A stretch of DNA of 23,425 bases from Sandaracinaceae bacterium (GTDB lineage Bacteria > Myxococcota_A > Polyangia > Polyangiales > Houyiibacteriaceae): contig JAAZAH010000169.1 in assembly GCA_012514415.1 (NCBI GenBank), forward strand, positions 1 to 23,425, read 5' to 3'. The position numbers and the translations under genes are program-made. Numbering within the stretch: position 1 is the first letter of the stretch; each line of letters begins with the position of its first letter. Shown here piece by piece: positions 15,751-23,051 of this stretch. The notes beneath the pieces are model-generated. The model did no database searches, was not told where the DNA came from, and worked only from the letters and a program-made list of their open reading frames with translations.

Positions 15751-17811
15751 TCAATCTTCGGGGATGAGATCTTCGCCCGCCGGACACGCAAGCGTGACGC
15801 CGGTCGGACCCGCCGTCGTGCGGACAATCTTGAACTCGACGCGTCGGTTTGCCTCCCAAGCCCGCGGGTTCGATGCCGGATCGATGGGACAGCGCTCGCC
15901 ATAACCGGCGCTCCTCAGTCGATCGCGCGCCACCCCTCGTTGAACGAGCGCCTCAACCACCGACGCCGCTCGATCACGCGTGAGCTGCAGGTTGTAGTCG
16001 TCATTTCCGCGCTCATCGGCATGTCCCTGGACCTCCATCAGCGTAATCTGAGGATTGCCGCGGAGCGTGGCAGCGATCGCGTCGAGGATGGCGTACGAGC
16101 GACGCTGAATCACGGCGCTATTGGTCTCGAAGTAAATCTTATCGAGAATCAAGAGCTGATCGTCCTCGAGGATCACCGACCCCTCATCCGGGCAGCCGTC
16201 CTCGTCCTCGAAGCCATTGTAGGTCTCGGGATCGTCCGGGCATTGGTCGACCTCGTCGGGGATGCCGTCGCGATCGTTGTCGGGATCGGGGCAGCCGTCT
16301 TCGTCCTCGAAGAAATCAATATCCTCGGGATCGTTCGGGCAGAGATCGTAGGCGTCCGGGATACCATCGCCGTCATTGTCCGGATCGGGGCAGCCGTCTT
16401 CATCCTCGAAGCCGTCGAAATCCTCGGGATCGTCCGGGCAGTGATCCACATCGTCGGGGATGCCATCGCCGTCGCGATCGCCCGTATTCGACTCGGGGCA
16501 GCCGTCCTCATCCTCGTATCCGTCGAAGTCCTCGGGATCGTTCGGGCAGAGATCGTCCACATCGAGGATGCCGTCGCGATCGTTGTCGGGATCGGGGCAG
16601 CCGTCTTCATCCTCGAAGCCGTCGAAATCCTCGGGATCGTTCGGGCATTGATCCACATCATCGGGGATTCCGTCGCCATCGGCGTCGCCGATGGAGGGCT
16701 CGAAGACGAATCCGACGGTGGCGCGGTAGTCAGCGTTCTGGATGCCTCGGCGCGGGACGCCCGCGCCTCCTGCAATAATGAGGTAGCTATTTTCCTGAAC
16801 GAAGAACTTAAAGCCTAGGAGCCCTTCGACGCTCAACCCCTCGGGCTGGAAATGCTTGACGATCTGCGTCCCATACGCCTCGAGCACCAGATCGACCGGG
16901 CTCGCGATGCGGGCGCTCAGACCCGCACCGAACGTCATGAGATCGCCGTAGCGGATCTCCGTCCCCTCTTCGACAAGGACCGCATCCACCGCACTCCCCG
17001 TTCCACCGACGCACGAGCGCCCCATCAATGAGAAGGTCGCGGGGCAGGTCCGCCCAAGGATGTTGACCTCGGACCCCTCCTTGAAGATCGCGCGATATCC
17101 CGCCTCGACCGAGATCCGAAGCCGTTGGATCGGACGCCATTCAAGCACGAGGCTCGGCCAGAGCGAGACGCCAGGCTCCCCGGTGAAGGCGGTCGATTTT
17201 CCCGTCGGCACGCCGAGGCGCGCAATCGCCGCAAGCCCCACTTTGCGATGTCGATCGAAGCGGAGAAGACGTGCTTTCGCGTGGATCGTCAGGTCACCGA
17301 TTCCCTCATTCGAAAGCGCGCGGACGGGCGAGGTGCCGCCATTATAAAACGGCGTCCCATCGTTCATCAGCGCCGAGACCGCCGCGCCGCGTGTGAGGCG
17401 TACGGGCAACTGCACACCGAGGACAAGCCAGTTCTTGATGCCGAGGTTGAAGCTGAAGGTCCCGCTCACCATCACATCGACGAGGTCGCGCTCGCGCGGC
17501 GCATCCGCCCCTCCGACCGTGTCGTCCTCGGCGAAACCGCGATAGGGCATCATGCCGATGCCAGCATCCAGAATGAGCCCGAACGCGTAGTCGAGGTGCC
17601 CGAGCACCTCGGTGCCGTTGACGGTGATGCGTCCTTTGGAATCGATCGCAGGTCGAAAGAGCACGAGATCGACGCCACCGCCATTTTCGAGCTCTTGCGC
17701 ATTCGCCACGGGTGCCGCCCAAAAGATGGAACCGAGCGCTAAAGCGAAGGCGAGTGAAAGCGACCCCCTCCTCCTCTTGGCGACCTCTCCGCGACGTGTG
17801 TTCGAGTCCAT
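15751..17811 (-). CDS. OmpA-family outer-membrane protein with thrombospondin type 3 repeats
   Basis: The product of about 686 residues has three parts. A signal peptide (LSLAFALALGSIFWAAPVANA) precedes about 350 residues of beta-strand-rich sequence, likely an outer-membrane barrel. Next come five thrombospondin type 3 calcium-binding repeats of about 33 residues, of the form DxDGDGIPDDVDQCPxDPED...DEDGCPD. Last is an OmpA peptidoglycan-binding domain with IYFETNSAVI, VQGHADERGNDDYNLQLTRD, RLRSAGYGE and NRRVEFKIV. It should span the outer membrane and anchor to peptidoglycan, with the acidic repeats as a Ca2+-dependent linker. The ATG at 17811, directly before the signal peptide, is preferred over an in-frame GTG at 17886. 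It is monocistronic in appearance; DsbD lies 99 bases downstream. The paired repeat cysteines suggest disulfides. Confidence 0.92.
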   Translation of the reverse strand: MDSNTRRGEVAKRRRGSLSLAFALALGSIFWAAPVANAQELENGGGVDLVLFRPAIDSKGRITVNGTEVLGHLDYAFGLILDAGIGMMPYRGFAEDDTVGGADAPRERDLVDVMVSGTFSFNLGIKNWLVLGVQLPVRLTRGAAVSALMNDGTPFYNGGTSPVRALSNEGIGDLTIHAKARLLRFDRHRKVGLAAIARLGVPTGKSTAFTGEPGVSLWPSLVLEWRPIQRLRISVEAGYRAIFKEGSEVNILGRTCPATFSLMGRSCVGGTGSAVDAVLVEEGTEIRYGDLMTFGAGLSARIASPVDLVLEAYGTQIVKHFQPEGLSVEGLLGFKFFVQENSYLIIAGGAGVPRRGIQNADYRATVGFVFEPSIGDADGDGIPDDVDQCPNDPEDFDGFEDEDGCPDPDNDRDGILDVDDLCPNDPEDFDGYEDEDGCPESNTGDRDGDGIPDDVDHCPDDPEDFDGFEDEDGCPDPDNDGDGIPDAYDLCPNDPEDIDFFEDEDGCPDPDNDRDGIPDEVDQCPDDPETYNGFEDEDGCPDEGSVILEDDQLLILDKIYFETNSAVIQRRSYAILDAIAATLRGNPQITLMEVQGHADERGNDDYNLQLTRDRAASVVEALVQRGVARDRLRSAGYGERCPIDPASNPRAWEANRRVEFKIVRTTAGPTGVTLACPAGEDLIPED
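16183..16686 (-). repeat. Five tandem thrombospondin type 3 repeats (about 99-bp units)
   Basis: The coding sequence contains five near-identical units of 33 codons, and blocks such as CTCGGGATCGTCCGGGCA recur at DNA level on the plus strand. Each unit encodes an Asp-rich Ca2+ site and a CPxDPED...DEDGCP cysteine pair. The junction between units 2 and 3 carries a three-residue insertion (ESNTG in place of DP). Such repeats can change number by slippage or recombination. Confidence 0.9.
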
Positions 17812-17963
17812 TTCAGTCCACTCAACCTCGTTGATGGGGCCCGACCTTGAGGGGCGATCCCGAGGGCCAAGTTTGAAGCGGATCACGCCTCATGCCATCG
17901 GGCTCTCCCCTCCTCACCTACATCATCCGTTTGGGTGAGCGAACGCGCCCATCCGCACTAGGT

Positions 17964-17969
17964 ATCATA
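17964..17969 (-). promoter_or_regulatory. Possible -10 element for the OmpA/TSP3 gene
   Basis: The minus strand reads TATGAT here, matching five of six bases of the sigma-70 -10 consensus, in the only AT-rich patch between the OmpA and FHA genes. No convincing -35 element is seen 16-18 bases upstream. It would give a leader of about 145 bases before the ATG at 17811. Confidence 0.25.
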
Positions 17970-18016
17970 AGGTCATCTCAGCGAGCAAATACTTGGCGAA
18001 TGGTCCATCGACCATC

Positions 18017-18034
18017 TGAGCCGACTTCGGCTCA
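18017..18034 (-). terminator. Hairpin containing the FHA gene stop codon
   Basis: On the minus strand TGAGCCGA and TCGGCTCA form a stem of 7 to 8 bp around a very short loop, and the left arm begins with the TGA stop codon. There is no T-run after it. The sequence closely resembles the first hairpin at the arsR stop. It may be a termination or 3'-end stabilising signal. Confidence 0.4.
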
Positions 18035-19372
18035 CTGCGGACGCCCCAACCTGCGATCGAGGCGGGCGGCGATCCGCTCCACCTCGCGACGCCTCTCCTC
18101 GGAAAGCTGCGGAAAGCCGAGAAGCTCATCGGCGATCTCGCGTGCACCCGCAGGATCGCGACGCATCGTCGCGCGAAGCAACTTGAAGCGCTCTTCGATA
18201 TAAAGCGCCCGCGCGCGCTGAAACTCTTCCGTCTCGACGTAACCGCTCTCTTCGTGAAGCCGCGAGAAAATCGCGTGCGCTCCGGCGATATCCCCGCTTT
18301 CGAGCGCCTCTTTGCCCCGCTCGAACGTGAGCTGTTCTTCAAGAAAATAACTTGCGTCGGCGCGGCATTCGGCCGCCTCTTCATTGTCGGGGAATTCCGC
18401 GAGGGCGCGATCGGCGGCATCGATGGCGCGCGCGAAATCTCCTTCGCGGATGGCGCGATCGCATTCATCGACTGCCGCTGCGATCGCCGCCAAGCGTTCG
18501 GCTTCCGCCGCTTCGCGCGCTGCCTCCCTTTCCTCGGCGAGTCGCTGCTCGAGCTCTTCCGGCGGGATCTCGGAGCGACGCATCACGAGAAAAAGCGCTG
18601 CGACGAAGAGGAGCGAAAAAATCAGCCCAAAGAAGACGGCGCGTCCGCTTCTTCTTACCTCGGCACCCACCTTCTCTTCCTGCTCGAATTCGGCGGATTC
18701 CTCGGGAGAAAGCTCGAATGTCTCACCGGGTGAAAGGAAGCGAAACTTGACCTTTCCAAGCTCGAGAATATCGCCCGATTCGAGGCGCGCCTCTTCGCGC
18801 TCTTCGCCGTTGACGCGGAGCGGATTCACGTTCGAGAGGTTCACCGCAAACATCTCGCCCGAGCGCTCTTCAAAGCGGAGATGCTCGCGTGAAATCGAGC
18901 GATGGTTCACCCAGAGCTCCAGATCTTCGGAGCGGCCGAGGCGGGTGCCATCCCGTACCGCGTAGACGGCGCCGATCGCGGGCGGACTCAGCATCATCAA
19001 ACGCGCTGGCGTATAGGCCGCATCGTCATCATCGCCGAAGTCGAGCTCGGGCGGACGCTCCACGCTCGCATCAGGCGCCGTCCCGTCGACATCGAGCGCG
19101 AGGCGATAATCACCGATGCGGATGCGATCGCCGGGTTTCAGTCGGGCTTGCCCATCGATGCGCTCATCGTTGACGTAGACGCCATTGTACGAATCGAGAT
19201 CCTCGAGGATGAAGGAATCTCCGCGGCGGCGGATGATCGCGTGATGGCGCGAAACATTCCTCTCGATCAGACGGACGACATTTCCCTCTTTGCGCCCGAT
19301 AGTGAGTTCATCGCGCACGAGCGGAACGAGGATCGTCTTCCCCCCTTCGTCGGAGATGACTAGCTTATGCAT
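18032..19372 (-). CDS. Double FHA-domain membrane protein with C-terminal helical/TPR-like region
   Basis: The 446-residue protein has two forkhead-associated domains, which bind phosphothreonine peptides. FHA1 (about 1-97) has LTIGRKEGNVV, RNVSRHHAII and DSYNGVYVNDERI. FHA2 (about 145-222) has TRLGRSEDLELWVN, RSISREHLRF and NPLRVNG. Both keep the Gly-Arg, Ser, His and Asn residues that contact phosphate. A single membrane helix, AVFFGLIFSLLFVAALFLVM, lies near residue 253. After it come a charged helical, coiled-coil-like stretch and repeats resembling TPRs (DECDRAIREGDFARAIDAADRALAEFPDN), probably outside the cytoplasm. It may bridge Ser/Thr-kinase signalling and an envelope assembly. No kinase, phosphatase or secretion gene is present in the window, so the partner is unknown. 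Confidence 0.88.
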   Translation of the reverse strand: MHKLVISDEGGKTILVPLVRDELTIGRKEGNVVRLIERNVSRHHAIIRRRGDSFILEDLDSYNGVYVNDERIDGQARLKPGDRIRIGDYRLALDVDGTAPDASVERPPELDFGDDDDAAYTPARLMMLSPPAIGAVYAVRDGTRLGRSEDLELWVNHRSISREHLRFEERSGEMFAVNLSNVNPLRVNGEEREEARLESGDILELGKVKFRFLSPGETFELSPEESAEFEQEEKVGAEVRRSGRAVFFGLIFSLLFVAALFLVMRRSEIPPEELEQRLAEEREAAREAAEAERLAAIAAAVDECDRAIREGDFARAIDAADRALAEFPDNEEAAECRADASYFLEEQLTFERGKEALESGDIAGAHAIFSRLHEESGYVETEEFQRARALYIEERFKLLRATMRRDPAGAREIADELLGFPQLSEERRREVERIAARLDRRLGRPQ

Positions 19373-19427
19373 GCGCGTCCATTTCGAGAGACGTTACGAT
19401 AGAGCGTAGCGCAATTGAAAGCTCGAG

Positions 19428-19455
19428 ATCGTACCGACATGCCAGAAGGTGTCAA
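19428..19455 (-). promoter_or_regulatory. Sigma-70-like promoter for the FHA gene
   Basis: The minus strand carries a perfect -35 TTGACA (19450-19455), a 16-base spacer and TACGAT (19428-19433, four of six matches) as -10. Transcription would start near 19421 and give a leader of about 48 bases before the ATG at 19372. Confidence 0.5.
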
Positions 19456-19615
19456 TATCCGGTGCATCTGGACGCGGCGTGCGTTTCATTCGAATGGCCG
19501 CATTTCTCCCAACGCAAACACCGCGCGGCAGCGGCGTCGACAGAACACTCGGACCGCAATTCGGCGGTCGACGCGCTGCGTCAGCGCAAATTGGGTGATT
19601 TTTTGATCGAGTTCG

Positions 19616-19644
19616 TTGTAGTTTCGTCCCCGCCTCGATATTAT
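19616..19644 (+). promoter_or_regulatory. Sigma-70-like promoter for the large lipoprotein gene
   Basis: TTGTAG (19616-19621), a 17-base spacer and TATTAT (19639-19644, five of six matches to TATAAT) form a plausible promoter. The predicted start near 19651 leaves a leader of about 73 bases before the ATG at 19724. Confidence 0.45.
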
Positions 19645-19723
19645 CGGGGTACTCCGGCTTGAGTAATACGATACCGGGGTCCACCACGTCCCGTACGAGA
19701 ATTATCGAAAGCGAGAACAACCC

Positions 19724-21745
19724 ATGCTCCGCTCTTTTCTTTTCTGCTTCGTGTTCGCGATATTCGCGTCACTCGTCGCGTGTCAGTGCGCGACGGGCCG
19801 TTTTGAAGAACCTGATGGTGATGCGAAGATCGACGATCCGGGTGATGACGCCAGCTGCAGACGAGGTCAGGTCGCCTGCACCATCGGCGGCGAGACGCAA
19901 TGCGTGTCGTACGATCCCGCCGATCTCTGCGAGCCCTGGGAGCGCTGCGTCTCTGGTTCGACCACCTGTGATGCGAGCGGCACCCCGGTCTGCACCTGCG
20001 AGGTCGCTGAGGCACTCGGCGCGGGTACGCAGGTCGCCTTTGCCGACTCGACTCAGCTCGCCAATGGAGCGCTGATCGTCGCCGGATGGAACGCGGGCCT
20101 CGCACCCCACGCTTATAAGGACTTAAACGTGGGTTGGTGGAACCCCGCGGCGGAGCACGACACCTGCTCGAACGGAGCCATTGAGTGGGAGATCGTCCGC
20201 GGCGTCCCCGAGGGTGAGGGACCGATTGCCGATCCTGACGGCTATCGAGGCGGCGTCGCAGCGACCGGCCCGAACGTCGGCCGCTTCGCCAGCATCATCA
20301 CTGTCCCCGACGAGCACGGCGCTCCCTCGAACGATGTCCTTGTGAGCTACGAGGTCGTCAGCGAGGAAGGCGCGTTCGTCGAGATCGCTCACGGCCGCTT
20401 CATCGGAGAGGACGCCTCGAACGTCGCCTTCGATTGGAGCTTCCATGCGGTCGAGCCGCCCGCGGGTGCGGTGGCTGTCGCCTCGACCTCGCTCACGCTC
20501 CAGAGCAACGGCATGCCCGCCGTGGCCTATACGCTTCACTATCCCTCGCGCCCCGGCGATGCGGACGATCCGCGCAACCAGCCGACCTACGAGATCAAGG
20601 TGGCGCGCGCGACGGTCGCCGTCCCCGAGGCCGCTGAGGATTGGACCGTCATCAACGTCGTCGATGCGACGGATGCGGGTTGTCAGAACGATTCACAATG
20701 CGCCGACGGGCAGCGCGGCATCCGGGCCGGATTCTTCGGAATGTGCCTCGAGACGGCCGATCTCACGAACTGTGTCGGGACCGAGGGAGAATCGGCCGGT
20801 AAGGTCGTCTGTGATCCCGGCGCGGGCGGCCCCATCGCAAGCCCCGCCGAACTCTGCGTCGCAGTCGATACGATCAAGGCCGACCTTCCGGAGAACAACT
20901 ACCTCGGCGATAGCGACTACGATAGAGACGCCTTCATCGACGGGGTCTGCCCCGAGACCGGCGTGGGCACCGGACATTGCTGTATGCTTCCGATGAAGCT
21001 GGGCGATTATATCCCGGTGAACGGCCTCTTCCTCTCGCTGAACTCGGTGGGGAACGACGGCCAGCTCTCACTCCTCAGCTACGGTCGCCGCACCGGAACG
21101 CTCGATCACTATTCGATCAATCCGGCGAACCAGGTCACGCATCGCGTGGTGCGCGGCGGCGGAGCCGAAGGCGATGTCGGGATGGGGTTGAGCGCAACGC
21201 TTGATCCCGCCGACAACCGACTTCTCCACGTTGCGTTCGTCGACGGAATCAAAAACGACCTCTACTATCTCCGCCTGAACGTGCATGACAACGGAAACGT
21301 CGGGGTTGCAGCCAACTCGCTGCGCGTCGTCGACGATGGCAATCCGATCGCTGGCCTCGAGGCTCGCGCAACCCCCGGATTCGTCGGAGACAACAGCCGC
21401 ATCGCGATCGCTCAGACCGAAACGGGCGCTGAGGCGCGGATCGTCTACTCCGATACCGCGAACCATCAGACCGTCCTCGCGCGCCGCGCGGCCGGTGCAA
21501 ACTCCGGCACGGCCTTCGAGATCTCGGTCATCGAGAATCATCTCAAGGAAGGCAACGCCGGAGCGATCGGTGATGGAAACTTCCCCACCATCCTCAACAA
21601 CAACGACGTCGCCCATCCGGGTAGCTCGCTCATCACGAGCACCTACCGTCTGACGGTTGGAAGCCGCGCGAAGTCCGATACCTGCGTCGCCCCCTTCGGG
21701 ATGGCGGAGGTCGAGGACGGCGAGGAAGAGGGCGCCGGGGACTGA
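19724..21745 (+). CDS. Large Cys-rich secreted lipoprotein of unknown function
   Basis: I do not recognise the family of this 673-residue protein. It begins with a lipoprotein signal peptide (LFCFVFAIFASLVAC, lipidated cysteine C20). An acidic linker follows, then a cysteine-rich module at about 45-92 with CRRGQVAC, GETQC, DLCEPWERC, TTC and VCTC. The rest, from about residue 95, looks beta-strand rich with repeated phrases like QVAFADSTQLANGALIVAGW and RLLHVAFVDGIKNDLYYLRL, which suggests a beta-propeller. A second cysteine cluster lies at about 323-423 (CQNDSQC, CVGT, GHCCM). The acidic tail (EVEDGEEEGAGD) is notable. It should be anchored at the envelope, perhaps exposed at the surface. 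The gene stands alone between a promoter and a strong terminator. The cysteine pattern suggests disulfides made by periplasmic Dsb proteins. Confidence 0.85.
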   Translation: MLRSFLFCFVFAIFASLVACQCATGRFEEPDGDAKIDDPGDDASCRRGQVACTIGGETQCVSYDPADLCEPWERCVSGSTTCDASGTPVCTCEVAEALGAGTQVAFADSTQLANGALIVAGWNAGLAPHAYKDLNVGWWNPAAEHDTCSNGAIEWEIVRGVPEGEGPIADPDGYRGGVAATGPNVGRFASIITVPDEHGAPSNDVLVSYEVVSEEGAFVEIAHGRFIGEDASNVAFDWSFHAVEPPAGAVAVASTSLTLQSNGMPAVAYTLHYPSRPGDADDPRNQPTYEIKVARATVAVPEAAEDWTVINVVDATDAGCQNDSQCADGQRGIRAGFFGMCLETADLTNCVGTEGESAGKVVCDPGAGGPIASPAELCVAVDTIKADLPENNYLGDSDYDRDAFIDGVCPETGVGTGHCCMLPMKLGDYIPVNGLFLSLNSVGNDGQLSLLSYGRRTGTLDHYSINPANQVTHRVVRGGGAEGDVGMGLSATLDPADNRLLHVAFVDGIKNDLYYLRLNVHDNGNVGVAANSLRVVDDGNPIAGLEARATPGFVGDNSRIAIAQTETGAEARIVYSDTANHQTVLARRAAGANSGTAFEISVIENHLKEGNAGAIGDGNFPTILNNNDVAHPGSSLITSTYRLTVGSRAKSDTCVAPFGMAEVEDGEEEGAGD

Positions 21746-21767
21746 GTCCTTCTACCCATCCGCTCTG

Positions 21768-21798
21768 AAAAAAGGCCGCCTTCGTCGCGGCCTTTTTT
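21768..21798. terminator. Strong intrinsic terminator after the lipoprotein gene
   Basis: AAAAAAGGCCGC (21768-21779) pairs perfectly with GCGGCCTTTTTT (21787-21798) around a 7-base loop. The GC core followed by six T residues is a textbook rho-independent terminator, and the A6/T6 symmetry lets it work in both directions. It lies 22 bases after the lipoprotein stop. Confidence 0.93.
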
Positions 21799-21922
21799 CG
21801 TTTAAGCCCTTTCGGTCGACACCTCGTGTGTGCGCGGTCATTTGAGCCGATTTTTTGACGAAGGGTGAGCGAATGGGGCAGGAAGGAGGGGCGCGAATCG
21901 ATTCGCGCCGGAGGCTTCACCC

Positions 21923-22162
21923 ATGGATAAACTTCAACTCGTCGAGACACTCCGCGGCCTACTCCGCGACAACATGGACGCGCGCTTTGCTGGTGGCGCC
22001 TACGCGAAACTTGCGCGCGCCGAAGGCTACGCTGATGGCTTCATGGCAGCTCTCATTGACGCGGGCATCTTCGATGAACGCGAGCTCCTCTCCATCGTGA
22101 CCGAGGAACGCCGTCGCTATATCGGCCTTAGTGACGAAGACAGCGCCATTCACGTCGCCTAG
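21923..22162 (+). CDS. Small conserved-looking hypothetical protein (79 aa)
   Basis: I do not recognise this protein. It has a good Shine-Dalgarno sequence (GGAGG at 21910-21914, 8 bases before the ATG), and its composition fits a real soluble helical protein rather than a shadow frame. Three helices are likely: KLQLVETLRGLLRDNMDAR, AYAKLARAEGYADGFMAALI and ERELLSIVTEERRRY. The tail is acidic (LSDEDSAIHVA). There is no signal peptide, membrane segment or cysteine. Its location between two terminators suggests a one-gene transcript. It could be a small regulatory or adaptor protein, but nothing in the sequence assigns a function. Confidence 0.7.
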   Translation: MDKLQLVETLRGLLRDNMDARFAGGAYAKLARAEGYADGFMAALIDAGIFDERELLSIVTEERRRYIGLSDEDSAIHVA

Positions 22163-22272
22163 CGGACGTTCCCGCTGACGGAAGCCGAAGGTCCGCGAGG
22201 CCTCATCGCCGCCCTCCAAGCCAGGCAAAAGACCCGGCGACGAAGGTTCCCAGCTCACGGAGACTGCCGAAT

Positions 22273-22314
22273 GACAAACGCCCCGACGCGAGCCTTTCGC
22301 GCGGGGCGTTTGTC
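22273..22314. terminator. Long hairpin terminator between the 79-aa gene and tRNA-Leu
   Basis: GACAAACGCCCCG (22273-22285) pairs with CGGGGCGTTTGTC (22302-22314). After a bulged A, CGCGA (22287-22291) pairs with TCGCG (22297-22301) around a 5-base loop. The stem of 18 pairs is very stable. There is no long T-run on either side. Its position between convergent transcripts suggests it ends both. Confidence 0.75.
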
Positions 22315-22351
22315 GTTGTGGGACGAAGCCTAGCTCATCTCAAATGGGGGG

Positions 22352-22436
22352 TGCCGAGAGCGGGACTCGAACCCGCATGTGGGATCACCACGAGCGATTT
22401 TAAGTCGCCTGCGTCTGCCAATTCCGCCATCCCGGC
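22352..22436 (-). tRNA. tRNA-Leu (anticodon UAA)
   Basis: The minus strand folds as an 85-base class II tRNA. The acceptor stem is GCCGGGA with TCTCGGC (one G-U pair), and the discriminator base is A. The D-arm is GGCGGAATTGGCAGAC. The anticodon stem is GCGACTTAAAATCGC with anticodon TAA. A long variable arm follows, then the T-arm GCGGGTTCGAGTCCCGC. The 3' CCA is not fully encoded, since the sequence after the discriminator is CCCCC. It lies 61 bases downstream of panD on the same strand and could share its transcript. Confidence 0.96.
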
Positions 22437-22497
22437 CAAGGGGAAGGAGGCAAACGCATGCAGCCGCCCTCCCCCGTGACGATCAAGAAAGTCTCGC

Positions 22498-22899
22498 TCA
22501 GACGGCAGCCACTCGTCGAGGAAGCTGGGGCCCAGCACGTTCGGGTCCCACTTCGACGGGGTTGTTCTGCGAGTCGACGAGAACCACCTTGGGCTCGTGA
22601 ACGCGGGCCTCTTCTTCGCTCATCTCGCCAAAGCTCGCGATGATGGCCACGTCGCCCGGGTTCATATGGTGTGCGGCAGCGCCATTGACGCAGATCATGC
22701 GCGAGCCGCGAGGCCCTCGAAGCGCATAGGTCATTAAACGCGAGCCATTCGTCACATTCCAGATGTGAACTTCTTCGTGCTCCAGGATGCCCGAAGCTTC
22801 CATCAGCTCTTCGTCGATCGTGACGCTTCCCTCATAATCGAGGTCGGCGTGCGTAATCGTCGCCCGGTGGATTTTCCCGAGAAACATGCGTCGGCGCAT
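22498..22899 (-). CDS. panD: Aspartate 1-decarboxylase (pyruvoyl-dependent)
   Basis: The 133-residue protein makes beta-alanine from L-aspartate for pantothenate and CoA synthesis. It is translated as a pro-enzyme and cleaves itself at the Gly-Ser bond in LDYEGSVTID, turning the serine into the pyruvoyl cofactor. Other family blocks are KIHRATITHADL (substrate-binding Lys and His), EEVHIWNVTNGSRLMTYA (conserved Asn-Gly and Arg) and GSRMICVNGAAAHHMNPGD. The ATG at 22899 has GAGG six bases upstream and is preferred to the GTG at 22911. The C-terminal tail of about 25 residues (PVEVGPERAGPQLPRRV) is longer than usual. No panB or panC is adjacent. It lies upstream of tRNA-Leu. Confidence 0.96.
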   Translation of the reverse strand: MRRRMFLGKIHRATITHADLDYEGSVTIDEELMEASGILEHEEVHIWNVTNGSRLMTYALRGPRGSRMICVNGAAAHHMNPGDVAIIASFGEMSEEEARVHEPKVVLVDSQNNPVEVGPERAGPQLPRRVAAV

Positions 22900-22932
22900 T
22901 GTGAACCTCACGACTTACGTGGCGCCCCGAAA

Positions 22933-22944
22933 CGGGTGCACCCG
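22933..22944. promoter_or_regulatory. 12-bp perfect palindrome in the panD leader
   Basis: CGGGTGCACCCG is its own reverse complement. It falls just downstream of the predicted panD transcription start (near 22947), where a bound protein would block transcription. GC-rich palindromes arise easily by chance in this genome, so it is only a candidate operator. Confidence 0.25.
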
Positions 22945-22953
22945 GTTGCCGTG

Positions 22954-22982
22954 ACCTTAGCGCTCGAGCGCCCATCGATCAA
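22954..22982 (-). promoter_or_regulatory. Candidate panD promoter with palindromic spacer
   Basis: On the minus strand TTGATC (22977-22982), a 17-base spacer and TAAGGT (22954-22959) make a weak sigma-70-like promoter, with four and three of six consensus matches. The spacer contains a second perfect 12-bp palindrome, GCGCTCGAGCGC (22960-22971). The leader would be about 48 bases. Confidence 0.3.
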
Positions 22983-23051
22983 GACGGGAATCCATCCGGG
23001 GGCGACTTTTGTGCTAGGGCGCGCCCCGATGGTTTCCGGACTCCAAGAGCG

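Larger units (their letters stand above)
19373..19723. other. 351-base divergent intergenic region with two candidate promoters
   Basis: No convincing gene lies here; short open frames lack coding character. The region is less GC-rich than its surroundings and separates the divergent FHA and lipoprotein genes. It contains one sigma-70-like promoter facing each way (entered separately), a T6 run at 19599-19604 and a small dyad TACTC/GAGTA at 19650-19665 within the lipoprotein leader. The stretch between the promoters, about 19456-19615, shows nothing I can assign. Confidence 0.6.

Noticed and set aside
15940..16818. 292-residue plus-strand frame with repeating hydrophobic phrases
   Set aside because: The apparent repeats are the antisense of the TSP3 repeats in the OmpA-family gene.
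22197..22272. Fragments resembling the 3' part of a cobalamin riboswitch (CCTCCAAGCC, GGAGAC.TGCC)
   Set aside because: The conserved B12 box and upstream core are absent, the space is too short, and no cobalamin gene follows on this strand.
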